Shown piece after piece: positions 47,400-59,842 of a stretch of DNA of 64,000 nt. Source of the stretch: Alisma plantago-aquatica (Eukaryota; Streptophyta; Magnoliopsida; Alismatales; Alismataceae); the NCBI GenBank assembly GCA_963693085.1, contig OY856409.1, forward strand, positions 1,338,358,915-1,338,422,914, given 5' to 3'. The translations under genes and the position numbers were made by a program. Under the pieces are notes generated by a model. It saw only the letters and a program-made list of their open reading frames with translations. It did not search any database and was not told the DNA's origin. Within the stretch, counting starts at the first letter, position 1, and every line of letters begins with the position of its first letter.

Positions 47400-49334
47400 T
47401 TGACTTGATCCATTGCTACAATCCTCTTGGGTGGAATCATCATAATCATCTTTGCTTTCCTCGTGAAAGTAGCTTTAAAGAAAGACATGAGGGATGTGAT
47501 GCTTGATTTTCCTTGCCTTAAGGCATTCGGAAATTTCATGGTATGGCCATGTTCTTCTGGGAGGAAGGGATCTTCTAAAGCATCAAATAAATATCATCTA
47601 CAACACTTTGTGGACCTTGGGGCAACATGGGAGTATTCTCCAACTCAAAGGGTGGATCTCGTGTTGTTACTAACTCCAGGAGGGGTGAGATAGGAGGTGT
47701 TATATCCTTCAACAAAGGCAAGGCATCAAATTATTCCTTTCCAAACAATGGTAGAACACACAGGGGTGCATCCCCAAGCAAAGGTGGGATAGTGAGGATC
47801 ATCTTCTCAATATAAGGTGGGACACCGAGAACTGTCTTCTCAGGTAATGGTGGGGGACTTGGTGGAATCTTCTCATACAAGGATAGTGTAGCAAGAACTT
47901 TGGTGCACTTCGCACTCTCAAGAAAAAATGGCATAATAGAATCTTTGATACTCTGAGCATGTCCATGAGAGTTTTCTGGCAAAGAGTCTTCATCATGAAC
48001 TTTGGTTACTTACTCCTCCCTCTCCATGAACTCCTCAAGGCCTTCTTCTTCCATATGAGGGATAACATTCTCACTTTCTCATGGGGAGGAGGGGGATCTC
48101 GTGAGGATGATGGTGGTGGTGGTGGCGATCTATGGTGAGGTGGATTAGGATTTTGGAGGATGTAAGTTGGTTGTTGTGGATATTGTGGAGGGGGTTGATA
48201 ATAGGGAGGGGTTGTTGGTAGGAATGTAGTGTAGGTGGAGGATATTGATAGTTGTAGTTGGGTGGTAGCATATGGATGAGGAAGTTCTTGGTATTGTTGC
48301 AAAGTTGTGACTTGCCCTTATAGTGGGAAATTGGCACCTTGAGGAGTGCTCATCGAACCTCTATTATTATTTGGGTTGGCCATGGTTTAGGAAGGGACTC
48401 TTCCCTCCTCATGGTGGGCAAGTGACATGTAAATATGGTATAGCCTTTTCTCAAGCCAACCAATGGTTTGACCATGAGAGGAAACATCTCTCTTCACATG
48501 GATCAAGGCCTCTTAACATTCCAAGAACCTTTTCTTCAATCTTAGAGTTGTTCCTTGGCCCTTGGTACTGCCTTGGTTGTCCTTGTCCTTCATCCCCTTG
48601 CTTCTAAGAGAAGTTTGGCTGGTTTCACCACTCTAGAGTGTAGGTGTTGGACATGGGCCCTTGTTTGTTTTGGTTTCTAAAAGATTGAAGAGCTTGAACC
48701 TCCTCATTAATGGAATCAATGGCCATGGAAGATTGGTTAGTAGAGCTCAACTTGATTCTTCATCAAATTCATCATATCGATGGTAATATTATCATTTGGC
48801 GGGGTTGTATCATACCTAGATGGAGTAGGAGGAGGTGGCAGAGGAGTCCAGTTCGTATCGCAATGTACACACATGCTAGAAGTTAATGACATGAATTTTA
48901 AGCTAGATGCTCAAAGAGAGGCCATGACTCTTTTGGGGGCTTGGTCATGGAGGTTCCACCGCAAGAGGTGTCAACAACCTTTTGACCCAAGTCAGATAGC
49001 CAAATGTAGAAGGATTGCACAAGTTTCTAGATGGGAACTTCATGGTGAGGGCAGTCTCTAAGAAGCTTTTGGAACCTCTCCCACGTCTAGTGGAATGGCA
49101 CATTCTCCATTTAGCTGAAGGAAGTGATGTACCTCCTCATTTGTGTCAACTTGGAGATAGGATAGAACTTCTTTAGGAACTCATTCTTCATGGCTACCCA
49201 AGTGACTAACTCAGCTTTGACATGCACCATTCTTTAGCCTTTTCCTTGAGTTAGAAGGGGAACAAGGTCCTCCTAATGAAGTCATCCATCGTAGCAGGGG
49301 CGCAGAAGGTGGAACATGTATCTAAGAAGGCATT
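47400..49334 (-). pseudogene. gag: Athila-like gag (element 1), 5'-truncated
   Basis: Reads in several frames on the minus strand. Near 49195-49080 a capsid-core segment corresponds to element E's AWNDVKNEFLKKFYPISKL and QEAWEQF region. Around 48660-48610 NTYTLEW is followed by NQPNFS, with stops, matching the W-R-N-H-P-x-F-S signature of Athila gag seen intact in E. A proline/glutamine/tyrosine-rich linker lies at about 48302-48060 (PPPQYPQQPTYILQNPNPP). The start is missing because element 3 inserted at 49334. Stops and shifts throughout. It would have formed the particle shell. Confidence 0.75.
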
Positions 49335-52300
49335 TGTAATGAACTAGATCTTGAACCCTATCCTATAACATTGACCATTTTGTCTTGGCCAAACATAGAC
49401 CTAAAAGATGTTAAGTGAAATGCTCTTGAGTTAATACATGTTTTCACATTAGTCTTAGACCCAATAATAGGCACATAAAATATGTTACATATGATAAATG
49501 GATATTTCATAATAATTTGTGCAAAATAACCACACATGACTCTTAGGAGAATAATATGAAGTTTTGGAACATAATTGAAGGAATAATAGTAATAATAAGG
49601 ATATATGGGATGACTAATGTAATAAAGGGTCATAAATGTCAAATATGATATATCTCATAAAAGGAAATCACAAAAGTGAAAACAAACATCAAATTCATAA
49701 TCTACATCCTAAAAATGGCCTAAGTGTCAATTTTCATCTAACTTGAATATATAAGGTGAGTCCAGGAGAGAGAAAATGTGAAAAAGCCATATAAGTGAAA
49801 TAATAAAGATAAATAACTCTAAAAGATGGAAATAAGGATAAATTCATATTCAACACATCAAATATAACTTGTGGATGAAGTTTCACCAAATTTGGATAAT
49901 TTTAATGCCATTAAATGCCTGAGGAAAGAGAAACTAAGATTTGATTAAATAATGCATCAAAGTCTTTGAAAGGAAAATCTAATTGCATAATCAGAATCTA
50001 CATGCCTTAATTGGCCAATGTGTAAAATTTCATCTAATTTGAGATATGTTTGCACCCTCAAAAGAAAAGAGAAAAAGGAAAAAAATGCACTGCCACTTTA
50101 TTCCAAATAGATTTAGGAATTCATTTATCTGTCACACAGTTGATTTTTATTTGGTTTAAGCATGTGTGGATCGGGGTCATTCATTTCTTGATCGGACGGC
50201 TACCGATTTGTCCTCTACGCTCCCTTGCAGTACCTTATAATTCGAATTTCTTGGCCTACGCTCAACCTTTTCTTGTGATTTTTGTTTCTTCAAATTCCTT
50301 GTTTGATTCCATGCTTGTTGACCCCTTGCTCAAGACCTAGAACCCTATAAATTGGAAATGCCTAATTGGACCCTCTCCACCGTGTTTCTCTGGAAAACAC
50401 CCTCTACGCCTCGTTCTCTCCTGAGTACCATAGAACCTTTCTCGGTCTCCTTGCAACTCTCCTTTGCCACTAATTCACTCTGATATTGTGTCTTTGCACA
50501 TGGGGTACTCGTTTCTTCTTTGAGCTCTACCGGCTCTTGCGGTGGATAGTTGACATTAGAACTCAATTACTCACTCTTGTACGCTCCTTATAACCTCCTT
50601 TACCATTGTCCATCCTTCTTTGATCACGTTGTGGTGTTTTTTGGCGGGCCACATAGAGCGTCGGTATGTACTATTTTCCTAAGTTTTTTTTTGGTTTGTC
50701 ATCACATTTTTGTATCCGTGCTTCCAGTTTTGTTCACTCAGGTTCATTGGCTTCCGATGAAGTTGCTTGGATGTTTGCTTCATTGGTTTCAGTTGTTTGT
50801 GACTATGGTTTTCTTGCAAATCCACTGATCTTCGGTGGAGCTTGTTAACCTGGTGGCTCTGTGCACTGATGATTCTGTGTTGGGGGTCATTGAATCTCGC
50901 TTTATGCCATGAAGCTCAAGAGAACTTCACGTGTGGCTGAGCAAGACCAATGAGAGGGATGTGGCTTCTCCTAGATAGTCGACATCCATCCATGGAGAGG
51001 GATCCAGAGCAGGGAACAATCCTTGTGCAAGATTTCCTTGGATACCCTTATGTTCCTTCTATATTTGATTTTTCATCTTAGGGGCATTTTTGTCTTTTCA
51101 CAGTCATTTGTTTTTCATTCCACATTGATACGAGTAGCCAATTTTTTGGTGGGGTTGGTCGAGTTGGCCCGCCCTAATTGGGCCACCTTAGTCGCGCGAC
51201 TCACACCCTCTCTTTTCCCCTTTCTCAAGTTTTATGCCACATGGAATTTTCTAATTTGCTGGATTTTATAAAATTCATAACTAATTAAATAATGATCAAA
51301 CAAATATGAGTAAATAGTCAATAAATTCAAAAAATGTAAGCTTTCTAATGGTGTTGGTTTTGTTGCCTAAATCAAATGTTTGATACTAAGTAATTTTAAT
51401 GAATTAATCAAGATAGGTAATAACTTGTAATTTTCATAACTAAATATATATAAGTCATAAAAATATAATAAAATATGTTTTAAACTCAAAAAAGATAATA
51501 TAAAACATGGAATGGTTTTAATAACCTAATTCACTAAAATTAAAAAGGTGATTTTTAGGGTTTGAATAATCAATGTGAAATTGACTGAAAAATCTACATA
51601 TATGCTTGATAGGTTCTTTGGAGGCCTAGACATGGATCTAGAAGTGACCTTGGTCTATTTAGACTCTGTAGAGAGGTATGTTTGCATCTTCTATTCTTCT
51701 ATATTGAGCAATAACCTATCTTTACCATTCTCTTGGTCCCATGGGCATTAGTCTTTACAATACCTTGTTATTTTGGAAAATATGCTTCATGTGAAGTATC
51801 TTATATTGTTAGTGATCTTATGATCATATTTGACATTCTCTTGGACTATTTCTTATACATTTCTCATGGTGGAACATTCTACGGTGTTATATGATCTTTT
51901 TCCCACTTTTATGGTGGAGGTTGATTAGGATCATGTGACCCCGCTTATTGTAATTGTTGAATGTTCTCATCTTTCTTATTCTCTTTTATAATTAATTATT
52001 ATTTTTTTATGAATCATGTGGTGTCTGTTAGTATAATTTTAAATGTTATTTTATGTGGATGTGAACATTCCCACATATGAGTGCAGAGGTGATAATTCCT
52101 GTAGATGAAAATATATTTGAGCAGATGTGTATCCTGTCCTGCTCGGGTGGATGTATATAGTTCCTTCCCACTCCATATTTAGAGTGGATTTATATAGTTC
52201 CCGCTCACCATATATTTGTGGTAGATGTTTTATAGATGTGTTATTTCCTACCTACATGTTTATATTGTCTAGTATTGTCACAGGTGAAACACATGGATGC

Positions 52301-52867
52301 TTTATTATTATACTTTGCTCTTATTTATCTCTTTATTTGAGGTTCTTTCCTTTTATGCACGATTGGGTAGTAATTTTCTCTTTTATGGGAAGCCTTTATA
52401 TTTGTTGTCCTTAATTCCATATATTGCTCAATTTTCCTATTTAGTGTGCACATACCAGATTTTGTTGATGTTTCCTATTCTTCTCCTTTTGTGGGGTATG
52501 CTTCCATCCCCATGTTTAGATCAAGGAGAGGATAAGCAAGGTGGACTTGGACAATAACCTTTGTAGCTAAGCTTTTGGCAGACTTGAAGAGGTGGTTAGA
52601 TGACCCTCTGCTGGATCCTTATTTGATTAGATAGTTTTCCTTTTGCCTCACCCATGTTTGGTGGAGAGTTGTATTATGCTATCAAGCTTGGAATAGTTAG
52701 AACTTTTATATTTCGCTGCTACTTTTGGTTTTATGATACATACATGTTGAATGAATTGGTTATAATCCCTTGGGTGAAACAATTTATATGGTGTTTGGTT
52801 CAAGGGATGTAGCCTTTTTATTTCTAGCAGGGAGTGGTTCCCCTATGGGATCCCACTCCTTACAACA
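49335..52867 (+). repeat. Element 3, 5' LTR
   Basis: It starts TGTAATGAACTAGATC and ends CTCCTTACAACA immediately before the primer site. The first 1.87 kb pairs with 54218-56106; the last 1.66 kb has no partner in the window. A possible hairpin series lies at 52119-52230. Confidence 0.75.
52119..52230 (+). repeat. Possible hairpin series in element 3 LTR
   Basis: GAGCA/TGCTC (52119-52144), GTGG/CCAC (52147-52171) and CCACTC-catattta-GAGTGG (52168-52187), with similar loops (ATGTATATAGTTCC and ATTTATATAGTTCC). Less regular than the other arrays. Confidence 0.35.
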
Positions 52868-52880
52868 TGTTATTAGAGCC
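52868..52880 (+). other. Met-tRNA-type primer-binding site, element 3
   Basis: TGTTATTAGAGCC, two bases away from the common plant gypsy primer site TGGTATCAGAGCC, directly after the LTR end. Confidence 0.75.
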
Positions 52881-52988
52881 AGTGGTTGTCGATTATCTAA
52901 CAATTTCGATCTTGTCTCCCTTAGGATGTTTTCCTTTATCTTAGGTTGCTTATGCCTAGTACCCTTGCCTTATGTAGGAAAAACCCTC

Positions 52989-54032
52989 ATGGCGGGAGAT
53001 AACTTAACTGTGGACAATACGTACGGCTGTGAGAACCCCAGAACCCTAGGTTTGGGATGACAAGGATGGATCCACCTTTTACCACTCTAGTGATATAAGG
53101 AACTCCTTGAACAAGAAGTGGACCATCAGTAGGATAGGAAACCCCAGCCTCTGCTGCTTCTAATACATGAATAATCATCACTCCAGAATAAGAGTTGACC
53201 ATGTTGAGGCATCTTTTCTCCACAACCATGGTAGGGAAGTTAAACAACCCACTTGTGTTTGACAAACCTAAGGAGTACTCAATCATGGAGTTTATGAAGA
53301 TGCAACCACCCTACTTCAAGGGTGAAGGAGAGCTAGAGATGGTGGATAAAGTATATGATTGGGTGTTAGCTCTAGAGAGGAATTTTTATGGTATGGCATG
53401 TCCTCCACACCAGAAAATTAGATTTGCTACCTATGTTCTTGATGGACCAGCTAGAGTTTGGTGGAATGGAATTGCAAGAACTCGATACATCCCAACCATG
53501 ACCTAGGAGTAGTTTCTAGTGCTTTTCTATAGAAAGTACATCTACTTTTGTACAAAAGTTTATGTTGTTGGAACATTATGCAGTTAGTTTGAGTGGAGTG
53601 TAGGGCTGACCTAGTCCTTTAAGGACTTAACTAAAATGTGGGTCATGCTCTTATTCTGCAACTACCCTTGGCCTTTCAGTAGATGGTGGATAAGGCCTTA
53701 GATGTGGAATCATATCCTGGTTTCCAGTCAGACAGGAGAACAATCATAAAAGGAAGCACCCTAAAGGTGAACGTCGATCTGAGGACTCTGTTGCTCAAGA
53801 AAATAATAGATTACGAATATGTTATTACTGTAATTAACCTAGATACATCTGACCTAGGTTCCCCAAGATTGATAATGTGCAAGTACTAGCTCAACAACAA
53901 GCACCTCAAGTACCTCATCAAAATAATGGAAACAATAATGGTATAAGACCTGGGGAAAGAAGAGATGGAAGAATTTTTTCTTTAGATGGTGAAGAAGTTC
54001 ATGAGGAGGAACAAGAACAAGATGATCCATAG
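52989..54032 (+). pseudogene. gag: Retrotransposon gag (decayed), element 3
   Basis: An ATG at 52989, 109 bp after the primer site, opens MAGDNLTVDN and stops after 23 codons. Frame changes lead to 53195-53506, which reads IMEFMKMQPPYFKGEGELEM, then WVLALERNFYGM, then KIRFATYVLDGPARVWWNG: the standard gypsy gag core with its double tryptophan. Near 53815-53870 the zinc knuckle is ruined: only the first two cysteines (CYYC) remain, and two stops lie inside it. A C-terminal tail, GRIFSLDGEE followed by EEEQEQDDP, ends at a stop at 54030-54032. No protease follows. Length about 1.04 kb, like element A's gag. Confidence 0.88.
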
Positions 54033-54217
54033 ATAGGCTTTATAAGTTAATGTTTCCTTTTTGCATGGATGGATGTAAGGAAGTATAATGTAACCTTTGT
54101 ACCTAAAATATTGTTTTGACTTAATAAGAATAACCCTTAAAGGGTGGTGAATAAGTTGTTTTCTTATATATGGATGTTTTGATTTTGAGAACAAAATCCC
54201 TTTAAGGGGTGTTGTGT

Positions 54218-56106
54218 TGTAATGAACTAGATCTTGAACTCTATCATATAACATTTACCTTTTTATCTTGGCCAAACATAAACCTAAAATATGTTAAGTA
54301 AAATGCTCTTGATTTTATACATGTTTTCACATTAGTCATAGACCCAATAATAGGCACATAAAATATTTTACATATGATAAATGGATATTTCATAATAATT
54401 CATGCAAAATAACCACACATAACTCATAGGAGAGTAATATGAACTTTTGGAACATAATTGAAGGAATAATAGTAATAATAAGGATATATGGGATGACTAA
54501 TGTAATAAAGGGACATAAATATTAAATATGATATATCTCATAAAAGGAAATCACAAAAGTGAAAACAAACTTCAAATTCGTGATCTACATCCTAAAAATG
54601 GCCTAAGTGTCAATTTTCATCTAACTTGAATATATAAGGTGAGTTCAGGAGAGAGAAGATGTGAAAAAGCCATATATGTGGAATATTAAAGATAAATAAC
54701 TCCAAAAGATGGAAATAAGGATAAATTCATATTCAACACATCAAATATAACTTGTGGATGAAATTTCACCAAATTTGGATAATTCTAATGCCATTAAATG
54801 CATGAGGAAAGAGAAACTAAGATTTGATTAAATAATGCATCCAAAGTCTTTGAAAGGAAAATATGATTGCATAATCAGAGTCTACATGACTTAATTGGAT
54901 TCTATGCAAATTTTCATCTACTTTGAGATTTGTTTGCACCCTCATAGGAAGAAAGAGAAAAAGGAAAAAAAATGCATCATCACTTTATTCCAAACTGAAT
55001 TCCTTATGTCACGTGGTTGATTTTTATTTGATTTAAGTGTGCGTCAATCATGGCCATTCATTTCTTGATCAGACAGATACCAGCTCATCCTCTACCTCTT
55101 GGAAAACTAGGAAACAAATCATGCTCCCATGTGGTACCTTCCAATTCAGATTTCTCATCCTACACTCAACCTTTAACCGTGATTTTTGTTTCTTCAAATT
55201 CCTTATTCGATTCCACTCTTGTTGACCCCTTGCTCGAGCCCTAGAACCCTATAAATTGGAAATTCCTAATTTGGCCCTCTCCGCCGTGTTTCTCTAGTGA
55301 ACACCCTCTGGGCATCATTCTCTCACGGGTACCCTGGAACCTTTCCCGGTCTCCTTGCAACTCTCCACTACCACCAATTCACCCTGATATTCTACCTTTG
55401 CACCAGGACTACTCATTTTCTTCTTTGAACTCCGGTAGCTGTTGCGGTGGATAGGTGATGTTGGAACTCAATTACTTGCTCTTACACACTCCTGGTAACC
55501 TCCTTTACCATTTCCCACCTTCTTTGATTATGTCGTGGTGTGTTTTGGTGGGTCGTGTAGAGCGTCAGTATGTACTGTTGTCCTGAGTTTTTTTTTTGGG
55601 TTTGTCGTCGCATTTTTGGATCTATGTTTCTAGTTTTGTTCACTCTTATTCGTTGGCTTCAGACAAAGGTGCTTGTACATTTACTTTGTTGGTTTCGGTT
55701 TTTGTGACTGTGGTTTTCTTGTGACTATGTTGATCTTCAACAGAGCTTGTTGACCCAATTGCTCGATGCACTGATGGTTCTATGTTGGGGGTCGTTGGCT
55801 CTGACTTTATGTTGTGAAGCTCAAGAAAACTTCACATGTGGCTGAGTGAGACCAAGGAGAGGGTTTTGACTTCTCCTGGATGGTCGAGCTCCATCCATGG
55901 CGAGGGATCAGAATCAAGGAACAATCATTGTGGGAGATTTCCTTGGATACCCTTCTGTTCCTTCTGTATTCAATTTTTCATCTGAGGGTATTTTTGTCTT
56001 TTCATGGTCATTTGTTTTCCTTCCGCATTGATACGAGTAGCCAGTTTGTTGGTGGGGCCGGCTAAGTTGTCCTGCCCTAGTTGGGCAACCTCAGTCACGT
56101 GGTTCA
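54218..56106 (+). repeat. Element 3, 3' LTR, first 1.9 kb
   Basis: Direct repeat of 49335-51205 starting TGTAATGAACTAGATC. It ends at 56106, where Athila-like LTR sequence (TGGTATGTTATTGCAC) begins. Confidence 0.85.
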
Positions 56107-57604
56107 TGGTATGTTATTGCACGCACATGTGATCTTTTGAATTTATAAGTTCCCCAGACAATGTTCACTCACAACACTAAAATATGCTCCTACAAGCACA
56201 CGGGGTCATGTTATAGCATAGATGATAGGAAAGAAAGGGGTTTGATCGTCATGGATAGAAGGGGCACTAGATCTTAGTTTGTGTTGGATACATTCCTAAA
56301 GCGGAGACTAGGGTTAAAGGGTTTAAAAGTGGGTTTTGTTTTGATTACACTAACCAAGCAGACAAGTAAAGGCAATATGGAAATGAGATTACTAGAAACT
56401 AGATTATCCTAGGCGAGTTAGGTCTAAGAGGCTAGATTAAGCAATCAAAAAAGCAAGAGAAAGATGATCTACACTACTCTAGAAATGCAATTAGCAACTA
56501 AGAACTAAGCTAAACACTAGAGCAAGCAAGAATCTAGGTTAACCCTAATTAGGAAGACTAAGCAATTAGCTATAATGAACAAAGGTAATTAAGCTAAACT
56601 AGCATTAACAAGCTAAGATTGCAAATTAGGTTTTAAGAAATGGATTGGATAGGTGGGCCATTTGGGAATGTGCTTTGATATTAGTTGGGGGTGTCAACAT
56701 GGCATGCAAATCTCACAATTAAATCTAGATTACCAAACCAAACAACAAGACAAGTCCTATTAGAATGTACCATATACTACTAGCTGGAGAACTAGGGTTA
56801 GGCATAATTCTAGTAGGACTTGTCAGTCCTAGGTTTCTAGGGTAAGTGGTATTTGGGAAATTTAGAGACAAGGGTAGGAATGGGAATAGAGATGAGGGTA
56901 TTTCACCTCATGTTACTTGCCATCTAGCCTATAGGAAGCTCTAGGCAATTGCCCCAATCACACTTACACTAGCTACTTAGATCTCACACTCACTTGTAGA
57001 AGAAAAGAGATGTATGTAGGAACAAAGGGGGCTAACTAGGGATCCACTAATCGGACCTAGGAGCCATTCCTAAGATTGTTGCTTACATTCCAATTTCCCC
57101 TAGAAGTTAAGTGTCATCAAGCATCACAAAACAAGCAATCTATATTAAAAGCACAAACCACATGCAATATAATGGAAAATGAGATAAAAGTAAGAGGTAA
57201 TCATCATAGAATGAAATTATGATCATTACAAATTATTTCCCCCTAACATGGTATCAAAGTCACATTTTAGCCCCAAACAGCCCACCACTAGGGGCTTAGC
57301 TAGACATGCTCAAAGAAAAGATAAAAGAAAGGGGTAGAAGGGGATAGGACTCCATGGAGCTTGAAGTAGACCCTTTTACTTAACCTCCTAGTTGTTGTAG
57401 TGTGACCTTCCTCTTCTAAGATGGATGATGGGCATGAAATTTAAGGGGAATATGGTAGAAAACCTAGAAAACTAGGTTTCTATGGTGGAAATGAGGTGGA
57501 AATGGTGGGTGGAGAGCATAAATGCAAGGGGATTGCAATGAATGCTTAAGAGTGGGTGGAGAGGAGTAATGGCAGCTAACCTAGTGTTGTGGCCTCCAAC
57601 CATG

Positions 57605-57612
57605 TATATATA
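57605..57612 (-). promoter_or_regulatory. Putative LTR TATA box (element E)
   Basis: TATATATA, conserved in position with 22121-22128 and 16437-16444. Confidence 0.4.
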
Positions 57613-57689
57613 GGTGGTGGTAGAAGAACTAGGGTAAGTAGGGGCATTGTTGAAAAAATAGTGCAGAAAATGCTAGGGTTTAGGTGGTA

Positions 57690-58110
57690 GCATGGTTGTG
57701 CTGGGCAGCACAGCCGTGGTGGGTAGGGGTAGGAATGATCATGGTTGTGTGGAACGGTCATTATAGGAAACTGGAAAAATCACAATTTGACGTGGTGAAA
57801 TGGAGGTTGGTAGCACAGTTGTGCTGAGAAGCACAACCGTGGTGGAGGCAAGGTAGATTGGCCGTGATGGGTAGCACGACCATGGTGGTGGAGTTGGAGG
57901 TGAGGTCATTCCCTTCAGCATGCCCATTTTGTCATCAACTAGCATGGTCATGCTGGATAGCACGACCTTTTTGGGGACTTAATGGAACAGTCATGTTGGG
58001 CAACACGGTCGTGGTGGTTGAGTTGTTGTAGCTTGCAAATTTTGGGATTTTCCCTGTAATTTGTGCATTTGCCAGCACGGTCATTCCTTGGTGCCACGGT
58101 CGTGCTGGGG
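57690..58110. repeat. AGCACGRYCGTGCT dyad/hairpin array, element E
   Basis: Recurring AGCAYGRYYRTGCT and CACGGTCGTGGTGG words. Hairpins: TGTGCT-gggc-AGCACA (57697-57712), AGCAC-agtt-GTGCT (57812-57825), GTTGTGCT-gaga-AGCACAAC (57818-57837), AGCAT-ggtc-ATGCT (57941-57954). Several overlap, so alternative pairings are possible. Related words recur outside the LTR at 59990-60045 and, in element 1, at about 46240-46450. Confidence 0.7.
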
Positions 58111-59820
58111 TCTTCAGTAGCAAAATCAACTTAGATCTTCATGATCAACGAACTTATTTTCTTGATGTCAAACTTGGCCATTAGGGGTAGGTTGAGGGAG
58201 CTTTGGGGTCTTCTTTAGACCCCTCCATCAGTAGAGGAACCCTAGAACTCCTTCCTTCTCTCTCATCCATCCAAAGCATGGTCCAAGTACCTGAAAAGTA
58301 CAAAGAATTTCCATAAGTGCATATGATAATAATACACATATTGGGAAATTTAACTTGCATTCTACTATGTTTAGATGTGAATAAATTACAAAATGGCACT
58401 AGATGAAGCCCTAAAATAGGGTTGCATCACCATCACAAACTTAAAACATACTTGCCCTCAAGTATGCTCCAACTTAATCTCTCTCTTTAGTTTTATTTCA
58501 ATAAACAAGAATGGCAAATGCATAGTAAAAGATGATTATTGACTAAATGGTTTTGGAAGTGACTAAGTGCATGTGTTCCACCTCTCTCTTCTCCTCTTTC
58601 ACATACCAATCATGAAATGAGCACTGAGCATACAAACTTCAAATACAAAGCATAGAATACACAAGCTTTCCATATGCTTTTCATATCATTCTGGATAAAC
58701 CATTTCATGTTGGCGTTAATCAAAGATGACTAGGAGTGTTGTTTCACTTTCATGCATTCAATCTTATGCCTTAAACCACACCAAATGACCCACATGGCTG
58801 TAGAAAGGGTAAAGTGAGATAGATTTGATGTTTTCTAGCTTAATAGGTATGAAAATGGAAGAAAGTATTGCGATAAGATTTTAGACTGCTTTTACACACT
58901 CATCTTTTCTTTATTTAGATGCACTTAAACAAGAGCATCTTTTTATTTTCTTTTTTATTTTTATTTTCTTTTTCTTTTTATTTTTCCCTTGGTGTAGGTA
59001 GGGCATATGGTAGATAGAGTGAAGCGGCGAGATGTGGATATGGCCACCCCAAACTTTTGGAGGTGTCCAAGGTTAAATTTGTGCTCTAAGGCATCCTTTC
59101 ATGAGGCGGAGAGGTATGAAGATGGTGAGAGAAGAGTCGGGTCAAAGATGGGTCATTAGTTTAGTCCTCCACATAAGATTTCCTACATAAAAACTAATCC
59201 AACACTTCATCAAATGATATCACACCACATGATTGAAAAACATGAGAATTACATTTATATCGAGTGATTCTATAGGCTCTAAGCGTTCACAGCTTGCTCA
59301 ATTCACAATTCAACCAAAACATTCACAAACTTGAGTGAAGTGATGCACATGTAAAAAGTCAACAATCAAGACCATATATCAATAAACTCTAAGAAAATGG
59401 CATGCATTTGTCAATGACCAAAATTTTCATTTCAAACAGTGGATATTAAGTTAGAACATGCTTTTGAGAAAGAAAATTCAGATTTGGGAAAAATTGTCCA
59501 AAATGGTGTCAATTTGCATTCAGTCACATATAAACGCAACTTTAGGGAAATTAAAACATAAAGCAGAAAATCCTACTTAAAAACACAAAAATTATCAAAA
59601 TCTACATGGGAATGCAATGCATGACATGGAAGAACAAAAAGAGAATTCTTTTTTGAAAAAAATACACAAAAATGCATGAAATTGAACTACATGTATGCAT
59701 GGATGCAAGCAAACACACAAGGTCAAGATAGATAAGTATGAAGGTTAGTCAAACTGTTTGATCCTCTTGCAAAAATTTAGCTCATGGTACATAGATAAAA
59801 ATGAGGTGAAAGAAGGGCTT

Positions 59821-59842
59821 ACCTCCCTACCACCTGAAACTT
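59821..59842 (-). other. Purine-rich 3' border, element E
   Basis: On the minus strand, AGTTTCAGGTGGTAGGGAGG preceded by GATGAGGACAACATG, the position of the polypurine tract that primes plus-strand synthesis. The element 1 counterpart is at 43852-43876. Confidence 0.6.

Larger units (their letters stand above)
43662..49334 (-). mobile_element. Athila-like element 1, interior (gag, protease, extra ORF)
   Basis: Continuation of the element whose 3' LTR ends at 24098. On the minus strand: gag (cut at 49334 by element 3), protease (47310 to 46762), a keyword patch (about 46450 to 46240), an additional ORF region (45589 to 44580), and a purine-rich 3' border, AAAGTTTTGGGTGGTAGG (about 43876 to 43852). 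Reverse transcriptase, RNase H and integrase should follow protease but are absent, so the copy is non-autonomous. Element E shows the same gag-protease-border order, including TTGAGGACAACATGATT-type sequence before the purine tract. The 5' LTR of this copy is not in the window. Confidence 0.75.
49335..56106 (+). mobile_element. Gag-only gypsy-type element 3
   Basis: Plus strand: 5' LTR 49335-52867 (3533 bp), primer site at 52868, gag pseudogene 52989-54032, a 3' border with AAGGGGTGTTG before 54218, then the first 1889 bp of the 3' LTR, cut at 56106 by Athila-like element E. The interior is only 1350 bp and holds no protease, reverse transcriptase or integrase. LTRs are about 91-92% identical by eye over the first 240 bp. 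The architecture matches element A (lone gag, large LTRs), although the two are different families. An alternative, shorter LTR ending near 51205 is less likely, because the primer site and gag start sit at 52868 and 52989. Confidence 0.8.
56107..59820 (-). repeat. Element E, 3' LTR
   Basis: Low-coordinate end defined by comparison with 63264 onward (both TGGTAY...). High-coordinate end approximate, next to the purine-rich border AGTTTCAGGTGGTAGGGAGG. It contains the block GCACACGGGGTC (about 56194), a TATATATA box (57605-57612), the dyad array (57690-58110) and a T/C-rich tract (about 58935-58990). Confidence 0.7.

Noticed and set aside
51206..52867. Reading element 3's LTR as ending near 51205, where the two copies stop matching
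   Set aside because: There is no primer site at 51206, while an excellent one follows 52867 with gag starting 109 bp later. The mismatch is explained by element E cutting the 3' LTR at 56106.
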